From Brachypodius melanocephalos (lineage: Eukaryota > Chordata > Aves > Passeriformes > Pycnonotidae), in NCBI GenBank assembly GCA_013398615.1, contig VZSR01003807.1, positions 40,936,578 through 41,000,577 of the forward strand: a DNA stretch of 64,000 nucleotides, given 5' to 3'. Both the position numbers and the translations under genes were made by a program. Below the pieces are notes generated by a model, which worked only from the letters and a program-made list of their open reading frames with translations, had not been told where the DNA came from and ran no database searches. Numbering within the stretch: position 1 is the stretch's first letter; the number at the start of each line of letters is the position of its first letter. Shown here one piece after another: positions 23,665-34,900 of the stretch.

Positions 23665-23869
23665 TGCTAAACGGCACCTGCCTTCCAAGCCCACAGCCGA
23701 GCTCCTCGGAGAGCGCCGGGCCGGGCCGGTCCCTCCCCGGGCGGCGTCCCCGGTGCCGCCTCCCGGGTCCCGCCGGCAGCTGCAGGCACCGCTGTACAGC
23801 TGGGCGTGCAGCCCTCTTGGAAGGGAGTCGATGCTGCCCCGGAACCAGCGGCATGATGTTTTTTGTTGG

Positions 23870-23935
23870 TGGTTTGTTTTGCTGGGTTTTTTTTTTTATT
23901 TTTGGGGGGATTTTTTTGTTTGTTTTTGGCGAGGA
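23870..23935 (+). repeat. T/G-rich low-complexity tract at the edge of the HTR1B CpG island
   Basis: Runs of T broken by GGG, GGGGGG and GTTTG units, marking the transition from the GC-rich island to more ordinary composition. The minus strand is lysine-rich nonsense. Confidence 0.8.
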
Positions 23936-24421
23936 AGGGAGGTAGGATACGCCCCAGATGAAGCCTGCTGACAAAGTGCAGCATTACTTCTTTCTGCGTT
24001 CTTCACGGCTCCGGCTGCTCCTGCGGGAGCGGAGCAGGCGTCCCGAGGGGAAAGCTGCCCCTTAGCTACCGTGGGAGACTCGACGCCGTGGTGTGTCTCT
24101 TCACACGCGGTAGGGCTGTGCCTTTCCGCGCCTCTTGGCAGCACTGGCTGCTAGCTCATCACCTAACTCAGCGCCACGTTCTGCAGAATGCATACATGCC
24201 TTTATTGTGATACTTTAATAATTCTGCCAATCTTTTGCTTTTTGTCTGCAGAATCAAGTTGCTATTGTAAAGACCCACTGCTTGAAACTTCCCCAAGCCC
24301 AGTTGCCAGACTCATGATGCTGCAAAAACGTCAATACATTCTGCCACCAAACTGCTCAGCTCTGCGTTTCAGTGTAATGACTCTGGCAGAGATGCTGTTC
24401 CAATAGGCACGCAGATCAGTT

Positions 24422-24423
<2 letters not shown>

Positions 24424-24456
<33 letters not shown>

Positions 24457-24463
24457 AAAAAAA
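24424..24463 (+). repeat. A31 homopolymer plus A8
   Basis: Thirty-one A residues (24424-24454), one G, then eight more A. No AATAAA or ATTAAA immediately precedes it and no target-site duplication could be matched, so it is recorded as a simple A tract rather than the tail of a retrocopy. Confidence 0.9.
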
Positions 24464-25232
24464 GAGGGCAGCCTCGAATCAAGGTCTATAATTCATCTGG
24501 AATGAAGAAAAAAAGTTTGAGAGTAAACTCCATTTATTTTGCAGGCTTAACTTCTTAATTTGTTCTCCGGCCGGTTGTAGGGGTGTGCACAAGAGCACAG
24601 TTGTCTCTGTCTGTGTTGGTAGTATAGTTGTACTTCTGCACACCTGTAATTTCTTTCTTTCAGTGGAAAGAGTTGCTCTCTTCACCCATGAGGCCAAGAG
24701 GAGGAAAAAAAAATCACGTTTAAAATAGGAGTGTCACAGTAAATTCTGTAAATGGCTCCTTCAGCTGAACATGTGTGAGAAGTGACAGTGTGCAAAAGTT
24801 TTATATTTGTATTTCAAAACAATAGTAAATGCCAATGCTCTAGAAACAAGAGTTGTAGACCTGTTTAACTGCACTGCATATCTGTAGTCTGTCCTCATAG
24901 TTGCCTTTAGAAAGGAAATACTTCTTGCTTTTACTCCATAAGAGCAGAAATCAAGAAGTCCAGTGACCTTTTCCATAAACCAGCTGGGAATAGAAGTAGC
25001 AGTTTGATGCTGTAACCATGTTTTCCATTTTGTGTCGGTTGCACACCCTTACCGCATGAACCACTGCAAAATTTAGAATTCTCTAAGTACTTAACATTAT
25101 TTAGTGTATTTTGTAAAGAAGTGAAGCAGTTTGCTCATTCAGAAGAGCTATTTTACCTGCAAAATAAATACCCATGAATCATGAATTGACTGATGTTAGT
25201 GAAATTTCTTGCCTCCCTACTTCCCCCCTATG

Positions 25233-25269
25233 TTTTTTTTTTTTTTTTTCTTGTTTTGTTTTTTTTTCT
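25233..25269 (+). repeat. T17 plus interrupted T-rich tract
   Basis: Seventeen T residues, then CTTGTTTTG and another T run. It is preceded by a C-rich stretch and followed by CTCCTGG. Confidence 0.9.
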
Positions 25270-25400
25270 CCTGGTTGGACCTTAAGACAGATCTATACGT
25301 ATTCAGCAGAGTTTCAGGATATGGTCCACCTGCTGTGATAGAACTGCATTGATTGTTCCTCTTATGTGTAAATGAAAATGAGTATAAACAATAAAACGCT

Positions 25401-28400
25401 TGACTGTGTTCTCAAGAGTGGTAGCAATTGTGTGACTGAAAGGAGTATTTATTGGTTTACCCTCTTTCTCAGTATTGACTTTTTAGGTAACACTGATTTG
25501 ATGAGTCACTCAAGAAAGCAATTGATGAAGGTTGAAATTACAAGCTTCAATCTGTGGTCAGTTTTTTAACAGGCAGCTTTACTGTCATTGTAGCTAGTTC
25601 TGTTAGGCATAATTCTTACTCTTTTCATGTAATGTCAGAAAAAATGTTTCTTTTTTTCACAATTTTTTCTTACTCCTTTAAAAGCAAACAAAACTTACTT
25701 TAGCACTTGGTGGATACTGTAATCAATGTTCTTTTAAAGCTGTGTGTATATATTCTAGATGCGAGCTGTTAAAAGACTGGAAAAATCTTACATGATTTAT
25801 CTGCCTGCTCTTCTTCACAGAGTTATTCAAGTAACAACTTACTTAACTGGACAGTAAAGTGCATGACCCTTTGTGCTTCTACTGATCATAGACAGGAGGA
25901 AGTCCGTAAGATACAAACTGAAGCAGTGAAAAATAAGCATTTTCAGTAATTTGGAGAAATCCAAAAGAATTGCCTTGAAATGGCATGCCTCTAAAAAAGA
26001 GAACTACTATACTATGGTTCTAGGAAGTACCCTCTTAAATTACTAAAGACAAACGGGATAAGAGGATTTTTCTACAATAACATTTTATTTGTTTGAAATG
26101 CCTATAATATTTTTCTATTTAAGAGGTTTTTTTTGCATATATGGTGTGAAAAAAGCAAGGAAGATAACATAAAAGAATGCTTAACCAGTTCTCATTTGTA
26201 ATTTTTTTGATCTTGTAGAATTAATTTTATTTACCCCAAATTCTTTCTCACTAGGCTTTTTACAAGTGTGAAAAATGAGATTTAACGTGAGTATTCTTGG
26301 CATTTCCAGAGAGTTGAGATTCCTGTCAGTTTTACAAAGTTAGGGGGCTTGGAGAGCAGGGAGGTTCAGGAGTTGGATTTTGTGTTCCCTTACACTGTTG
26401 GAGTATACCTTCATCTTCAGCAATGGGCAGCAAATACTCCCAGCTCCTGTGATGTGAGGATTTTGTTGGGAAGGTAATTCATGAGGAAAATGTCCTTCTA
26501 AGTTTATGCTGAGGCTGTGAACTTTCTGCACAAGCCATTAGATAGCCATGCTTGCTCTTGGGAAGACAGTCAGTGTGGAAGCTGCCCTGGGTGACTTGGG
26601 GACAGAGGAGAGGAGGCTGCCTTGAGCCCTCCTCAGGTACCTGATAATTAAAGGCCTTGTGGTACTGGAGCATCAGCATGTACTTCAGAAAACCACTCAC
26701 ATGGGGGGATAGGTAGAGTGAGGACACATGTCTGTTCGCAGCAAAAGAGAAGAAATGTAGGGCAAACATTGCTCAGTGCTGGAAAATATAAATATGTAAA
26801 GCATGTTCCAAGAGTCACATGGAGTGTTTTAGGGTGGTTAGAGTGTCCCGTGTGAGCTTAGCATCTCTGTGATTGGCAGAGTGTGTCCTGGTTGAACCTA
26901 GATTTTAAAAGACACTCAGGGATGTGGTGGTGAAGTTTTGACTCTCTCTGAAGAGGTCTGAGGGTGTTGCTGTCCTGCTTCTCTGCTCCCTTGCTGTGCC
27001 TGGTTGCTGCACTCTGCCTTTGGGAGGATGGAGCATCTGAGATTAGTAGGAGGGGCTGTCCTTTCTGTCCACCCAGTGTCTGTATTCCTGTGGAAATGGC
27101 TCAGTGAATCCTGCCTCTGGGTGTTTTCTCATGAGAGCCTCTTCATCACTCTGCAGGTAAACTCCAAAGGTGCCTAAGCCCATGCTGTTCCAGTCTTTCA
27201 TTACAGGAGCAGCATGCCTTTCTTTTATCTATTTCTTGCCTTGGGTTCAGACACTCCAGCGATGTTTTTGATACAAATCTCTGCTGGGCACTGAGGTTTG
27301 AAGTTGAACACACCCTTGCAAACCGTGTGTTCCCTACGTTTCATGATAAGGGATGTGCGTATGACAGTGTTGCTGACTCCAAGTGCTGTGAGGCACATGA
27401 CAGTTCAACAGTGGTTGCCATGGTGGGAGTAGCTGTTTGCAACCCCATAGCTGCACTATTTTCCTAGTATTCCTCAATTTTATTTAAGAGACATTTCTCA
27501 CTTTTCCAATTAATAAAACACAGATGCTGAATACAGAAATCAAGAGGGGAAATCCCTTGCAATTTACCTTCATGTGACCATGCAGCAGCCAACAAAGTTT
27601 TGCCTTTTCTGCATGAATAGGAAGAAGAAAATGCCTTGACTAATGTGCCAAGTCTTCATGTGATAAAAGGGATCTCAGCTTAACGTCTGGACTTTTACAC
27701 CATAATCCCTTCCAAATCATTTGAGGAAGCTGGCCTAGCCTTCAGCCTCCAGCAGGGCTGTATAGAGTAGGGACAACTCTCTTTGGAGCAGCTGATTTCC
27801 ACCATCCATTGCTCCTGCCTCTAAAAAGCCACTCTGCATTCCATCAGGAGAACACTCCAAGTGCTTTCTGACTTGAAAATGCTGCCCCTGTGTTCTCTCG
27901 GTCAGAAAGGACTGGATATTGTCAGAAGTAAGCACTTCTACATGAAAATCCAGATCAGTCTAAAGCTACTCTTTCTGGAAGCAAAGTGAAAATGATAAGT
28001 AGTAGTAACATTGGAGAACATGCGTTTGTGGTTTGTAGCAGCAAGTCAGGTTGAGCAACTAGCTGAGAGCAATTCTGCAGGCAAACAGTTAAATTCCATT
28101 CAAATTGAAATGTAGCAGAGATTGAAGAACAGGTTTCTCCACCAAAGAGAGGCTGGAGCAAAGAAAGTCTTCGAGGAAGTCATCCACAATCTCCAAGCCT
28201 TGGCCAGGGTTTAAGGGAAAAAACCAAGGTTACTACGCCAGCATCTCACAAGAGATTACAACAGACAGGTGAGCGGGCAGTTTCAGAAAGAAGAACCATG
28301 CCCAGAGACATGCAGGAAAATTCCAGGTGTGCATTTATGGAATGAAGTAGATGCCAACTCCATTTAGTGTGTTGGTAACCTTTTTGTCATTAGAGGAACT

Positions 28401-30134
28401 GAACATATTTGAGATATATCCTTAAACACCCCTTCATGTCAGTACACAATTATTAGTGGTTCATATTAAGTGATTTTTACATTCCAGCAGTTAGTATCTA
28501 AAACACACGAACAGTTTAAGTGAGTCTGGCTGATGCTGAGCTTGAAACATTTAAGCACAGAATAATCATATAGAAAAGCAAGCAGAAAATGAGGCTTTTT
28601 AATCAATCACGTGCTAAGCTTGAAAGATGTAATACAACAAGCAGCTCAATAGGTGAGATGAGGAGGAGATCCACAGGATATCAAATTTACAGTATAGAGA
28701 TCACAATCTCATACTGAGTCATTTTCAAGAGCTGGAGAAAGAAAATCTGTGTTGTTCTTTTCAGAGATCAAACTACTTCCAGTCATCCTTATAAAAGAAC
28801 AAGACTTTTTGTTGTCTTTATACAAATAATACTTTGAAGGCTACAAGCAAATGGAGTTCATGGCTGCAGGGCTTTCACTGAATAATCATGTGTTCTATCT
28901 TTTAGGCTGAATGGTCATAGAAAAATAGGAAAGACATGAGCAGGGGGTGATTATGTAAAACAACCGCTTTTTGGTATTTCTTTCCTTATGCAAAACCAAG
29001 GCAAAAATAAGAACAGGAGAAAACCATGTAGACATCAATGATGTTCGTCAAATTTCAGGAGCATGTTTAGGACTGAATGGGGCAAAAATAATAAATACAT
29101 TTCCAGAATTTAGAAAAGTTAAATTAGAATTTTCCTTCCATCCAGATACCTCAGGGGTCTCACTTTCATCATATTACTTGCATAACACCTTTTCTAAAAA
29201 TCTTGATATTCCCAAATATGTTCAAATTTACATTTTTAATATATTCATGGCCTCATTTGCCTTAAGGCATATACTTCCCAAGCTCATCCACTCTTTTTCC
29301 TGTAGATTTAAAATTTCAGTTCATGGCCTTTCCTACCTGTATGTTGTGTTTAGAACATAAATCTCATTTATACTCAGCCCTCTAATATCTAGCTTCTGAA
29401 AAGATGAGAAAGATTGTTTTCAAAGGGAATGTCGGGATAAGTACATTTAAGAAAATTAGTGCAAAAGCAAGCAAAGTTCCTTGTTCTTATCTACAGGGAA
29501 AGGCTGTTTTCCCCTGAACTCAGTTGGTAGAAGTATCTAAGGTAGATATAGAAGATGCAGCTATGATGCAAGCTGGACCATAAACCAGAGCCGATGTAGA
29601 GAGCAGCCAGGTCTTTGGGCAGCAGAAGGAAAGCATCAGTGCTATGTTCACATTGGGACAGGTCTCTGTGACTCACAAGGGACATACCAAAACTCTGTGT
29701 TTAATTGGGTCCAGAAAGATTCAAAGGAGTGGTATATAGGTGAGAGATGGCGAAGGAACGTGCATTCCCTGGAAGCCCCACAGGCTCTCTCTTCCCTGGG
29801 TCTGCGTGGCCCTGGCTCAAGGCAACTCTGACATGGGAGCAACATGGGCATGGATTGGGCTACTGGGAGAACAGTGTTAGGGGAGCCACATCCAGTAGCC
29901 CCATAGAGCTGAGGCTGCACAGCTCCATGCCCCAGGTCCAGTCAATAGTGAGGCTGAGATGTTTCCCCAGCCACATGCAGACGTGTGCAAAACACACACA
30001 AACACAGTCATTGCAAGCAACAGGCATCAGCACAGACAGAAGTGCTCAATGCTCACACTCACACAGGCAGCCCCAATGGCCTCATTCATGGTCCTCACCT
30101 CTGGAAACCAGGTTGGAGGTCCACTAGTAATAAT
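25401..30134. other. Gene-free intergenic sequence downstream of HTR1B
   Basis: No gene supported. Frames are short and unrelated to anything I recognise. Composition is AT-rich, with moderately GC-richer patches near 26880-27200 and 29740-29960. Confidence 0.7.
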
Positions 30135-30211
<77 letters not shown>

Positions 30212-30214
30212 GCA
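30135..30214. repeat. (AT)n microsatellite, near-perfect palindrome
   Basis: An uninterrupted TA run with a single C interruption near its right end, bounded by TGCA on both sides (30135-30138 and 30211-30214). The whole 80 bp is therefore close to self-complementary. Confidence 0.97.
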
Positions 30215-30407
30215 TATGTATAGGATGGATCCCTCCGGCAGCTGGGCTCAAATACCAAGTCCTAGTGTCCATTTTTTGTTCCCCTGGACACACGAGTCCC
30301 CAGTGCTGTAGCCCCACTGCAGCTGCTGGCACAGGTCATCGCACGTACACACACCTGCACACCTTCATGCACGTGTGCACACACACCCAGCAGGGATGTC
30401 ACAGTAG

Positions 30408-30427
30408 CACACACACACACACACACA
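30408..30427. repeat. (CA)10 microsatellite
   Basis: Perfect CA dinucleotide run. Other short CA/TG-rich stretches surround it (29990-30070, 30340-30390), making this interval rich in alternating purine and pyrimidine. Confidence 0.95.
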
Positions 30428-31949
30428 TGCACCCAGCTCCCAGGGCACCTCACCCACTCTCTGGCTACTCTGACTTAATCTCTACAAGTGATCACACACT
30501 TACTCATATTGTCCTCACCAGTTTTTGTGCTGCAGACACACAGCTCCTCCCACCCACTGCAGTTACTGGCTTTTAGACCTCCAGCCACTCACATATACAC
30601 AAGACACAGGGTATGTCCAGACAACTGATACCAAACAGCCCTCCTTTCACAGGGCCAGCCAACCTTTTATCACTCACCATGTCATTTGTTCCTAAACTTG
30701 TTCCTCTGTAAATGGTCTTGAACCCTCCCATTCCTCAGCTTTGGTTTCTCCACCAAACATTGAATTCTAAATCTCATGTTATCCCCAAATGCTCTTCCCT
30801 TGCATCTCATAATGCGTCCCATATCTGTAGGCAATAATCTTCTCCAGTCCTAAAAGGGCTACTGTTGACTCCTGGTTACGGGTTTTATGCCTGGATACAG
30901 GAGCTTGTGTCCCCTGGAACCATCTGCCACTGTGCCTCTGTGCTCTTCTGGGCTTGTGGAGATGAGTCTTTGACAGCCCTCTGGCCCCTCCGTGATGGGT
31001 CTGGGAGGAGCTGAGGGTGGATAATATTTGGCTTGCCTCACCTGCCATTGTCCCTGTGCTCCTTCATGAGCTTGCAGATAAGCTTTTTACCATGCAACCT
31101 AACATTTTCTTTCTTTCAGGAAAAAAATAGAAGGAAAATAGCTGGCAGCCACTGTTCCAGATGTCAGAAGACTAAATGTGTAATTTAATTTGATCTAATT
31201 ACGATGTTAGAAACTACCTACCAAAATATAGCAAAAGCATTAAAAAAACTCTCTTGCGAAGTCTTCATTTTGAATGACTGTATAGACACCATAGGCAAAG
31301 TGTGATTATTTAGATGGCCACTAAGCAATCTTCAGCAGCTCACAGATGAGTATTCCAGAGCTATTCTCTGTTTTGGGACCTTGAAGAATAATGATCTTTT
31401 TGTGTCAGGTAAGAACCAGTTTTTTCATCTCCCTGGTTTAGATGCTTTGTATCAGACAGCGAAATCTGAAGTGCCTTTGTGTAAGGTTCTGTACTGTCAT
31501 CCACGCTAATGGAGGAGATGGTTGAAGGAGTCATCATGATAAGTTAATCAGTCTCTTTCATTCATATATGCTTGTGCTTTGGCTAAAATTTTAGAAGGAG
31601 CCACCATTAGTTTCTTATGAGATTTCCTGTAAGGCACTGGTCAGGTACTGGTGCCTGGGTAATGTACTCACATACTTAAATATACTTCTGAGCAGTATAA
31701 ACATGCAGATAAAACAAGAAACCAATAACTTCCTTGCCTTCAAAAAAGAGCAAGAGATGATCTCAAGTGTGTGATCTGGGGCCTCACAGGAACCTTTGGG
31801 AGAAGCACTGTCCTCATAGAATATTCAACATTTTCGCTAGAGAGACTTGGAAAATCAGTGAGCAAAGGCAAGTGATGCTGAGAAGGGCAAAATAATGTTA
31901 TATGAGGCAAAAATTTCCACTTAAAAGTGCACAATGTAATCACAAAGGC

Positions 31950-31964
31950 TTTTTTTTTTTTTTT
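31950..31964 (+). repeat. T15 homopolymer
   Basis: Uninterrupted T run; no associated element recognised. Confidence 0.9.
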
Positions 31965-34900
31965 AGACACGCTAGGAACACTTCTCTGTGAAAACAACTG
32001 CAGTCAAAAGAGCAAACAAAAGATTGCATATACAAAACAAGGCAGAAGACAGCATTGCTTCAGCTTGTAAATTGTGTGTCCTATATCCTGCATGCTATGA
32101 GAAGAACAAACCTGTCTCAGAAATTATATAGCAGAATAGAAAACATTCAGAAAAACAGAGAGTGTCTTCAGGGTGTGTCTGAAGCCTCATTTGGACACAA
32201 GGAATCTCATTTTCCAGCTGTCAAAATAGCTGAGATGATACTTGACGCTTCTTCCTTGTACCATGCAAGGACAGCTCAACAGCACGGCAAGGGAAAGCAC
32301 ATTCAGAGTACAACCATTATTACAAGAAACAACACATCACTAAATGCAATTCTCCTTGGTCTGATTCCACTGGGTCTGAAAATCCCAAGGAAGGAAGCAT
32401 TTCTGATGCTTTTCTTCTCTTGAGTTGTACTGATGAATGCTGATTCCTTAGCCTATCCTGCCCTGCTTCTGCATTAGTTGGAGAGGGATTAAGACACTTG
32501 ACTATTCTGACAATCTTCCAGCCATTACTCCTCTATTGTGTGTAAAGTTACAGCCAGAAAATGGACGCTGGATGGTACAGTAATGGTTGCATTCAAAGGA
32601 AGCACCTAGGTTTTGCAGGGTGGGCATCCAACAATGAGGTTTCTGGCGCTGGGAGACTGCTTTGAAAATCCAGAGAATCTGGATTATTAAGCGGATCTCT
32701 ACACATAAACAAGAATGAAATATTAAAAAAGAAGTAGTCATTGTGTGATTTCTCAGAACTGGAGACTCCAGGGTATTGTAAGGGAACACATGCTCCTCTG
32801 TATTCTTACTCAGCTATACACAATTAGAGGGCATTAGCTTTCATTTATGAAGGAAGGATTTTATCTCTTCTCTTTTTAATTAAATCACAGACCTTCTCAC
32901 TAGTTCATAAATTGGCCCTCTTGTAACTCATCTTCCACAAAAAGAAGTTGGTTGTCAACATTCTGTAGGATACTCTTGCTCACCTAGTCTTTAAAATTGA
33001 AGTTATTTATTTCAATTAAATAAAAGTTACTAGTACGGGGAGTTTTACATTTTGCTGTAGGAGCAGTGAATTGATTTCTGCCTGAATGACAAGTTTCAGT
33101 CACACTTCAGTTACAGTTCACAACATATTCTGAGCGGTTTGTCAGCAGATATAATTGAGTTCCTTTAATCAGGCTTAGGGTAAGGTCCTAAAGGGATTCC
33201 TCCAGGCTTTTTCCAAGCTGCATGGTCACTAGTTCATTTAATAGAAGGAGGTTCTTCACATTCTTTCAACTTCCTTTACATATGTGGTTTTTGCCTGAGT
33301 AATACATGTGGGTGAAACCCTTGATTTGGCTGGAGAAAATACTCCTGCTTATAAGAATTCAGACCTTAAAAAGACAGCAGAAAGAAAGATGCTGTGTTTT
33401 CCCCTGGTGTTTAATGAAGCAGCTGTTCCTAAGCAGAGGAGCAAAACAGGTTTATATAGCTGCAGATAGTTTTGTGGGGGAAAAAAAAATGGAGATTTTT
33501 AATTCTTTTAAAGTAATCCTAAGTGTTCTTTTCAGTTGTTTGAAAGGTTGAAGTTTTCAAAGCTGCTTTTTTCAAATCCAAGATTTATGTCCTTCACTTT
33601 TCAAATGTCTTATATATTCCTAAAAAATGACTTAGGAAACTGAAAATTATGAGAAAGGAGTAACAAAAAGAAGTATCAATACTGGCAAGGAAAATTATAT
33701 CTCCTCTAAAAGATTCCCTGAATGTGGCAGCAGTTCTTTATTTGAGGGACCTGCATGTATCAACATGAATGCTTCCTAACTCCCAAGGAAAACTTTCAGG
33801 ACTCAAAGTCTCATTTAGCTCAAAACTTCATATTTTCAGACCCACCACACAGTTGTTCAGTACTGCTGTGGAGTTCATGTTGGCATGTATTTTATTTCCT
33901 TTAATATCTGAAATTGCTGCAATTTTACTTTCATGTGCTGCACGAAAGGCTGCTGGAGGCAGTGGAGGATAATACCACTCCCTTTGACTGAGGGATCATG
34001 AGCTCCATTAGTGACCAAGCATCACTGTTTGGGAAGGATTTTAGACCCCTGAGTGCCAGTAGACAGTGATAGGACATCTGTGACTCAGGTTGTGCAGAAA
34101 GCTGTGGGTGTTCAGGGGTGAAAGCAGCCGTAGCTCCAGTCAGCCGCTCTTGGGCTGCACGCCATGGAGGGGCTGGCAAGATTCTCTGGGAATAATGGGA
34201 TTCAGGAGCTGCTCCCCAGAGCCAGGCAGCCCCAGACTAGGCTGTGAGATGCTGGCAGGGACAGGACTGGGGCTGAGGGTGCTGCCACAGCAGCCCATGG
34301 GTCAGCAGGGCTGCCCCAGATGGCTCCTGCTGCTCCTGGGGAAGAGGCGCATCCAGCTCCCATTTCGAGAGAGAGTCACGAGGATTTGGAAAAGGACTTG
34401 GCAAGCAGCCTGGGAATAAGGAAGGTAGAGAAAAATGCTTTTCCCCTCATTTAGTCAGCATCTGGCAGAGGCAGGGTACGGGGTTTCTCTGAAGGACAGC
34501 TGATGTTCAGTACAAACAAGCCTTGTGTTTGAGTGTCTGGACACTTCAAAATGTTATGATCAAAAGAAACAATAGATAGATAAGCACTTTTATGTTGCTT
34601 GACCTTGATGAGCAGTCTAACAGTTCACTTTCCCATCCTCACTGCATGAAAAAAGATATTAAATGAATTTCATTTTTCCTTGAAATGCTCAAATTCAGTG
34701 TGAGGCAATCTCTCCTCGTTCCACTGAGACCTCGTACCCCAGGAAAATAATTTTTGTTCTGCTCCCTGTGTGTTGCTACCCTTCACCTTCTCGAGAGGAC
34801 CCAAGTCTTAGCTAGCTCCAGTGGTTGCCCAAGCTGTATTTTTGCAGTGCTCTTCCCTTGCACCAAGGCCACCTCAGCCACCACCGCACCCATCTCATGG

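Larger units (their letters stand above)
23274..25400 (+). promoter_or_regulatory. HTR1B: Putative HTR1B 3'UTR and downstream region
   Basis: No further gene is supported here. GC-rich sequence continues to about 23780 and then drops. Candidate poly(A) signals on the + strand are ATTAAA at 23610-23615, AATAAA at 25163-25168 and AATAAA at 25390-25395; which is used cannot be decided. A splice-donor-like CAG|GTAGGT lies at 23333-23341. An acceptor-like pyrimidine tract ending in CTGCAG lies at about 24225-24251. AP-1, CCAAT and octamer-like motifs occur at 23578-23664. The 3'UTR extent is inference. Confidence 0.4.

Noticed and set aside
29959..30576. 205-codon + frame with isoleucine/tyrosine and histidine/threonine repeats
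   Set aside because: It is translation of the AT and CA microsatellites.
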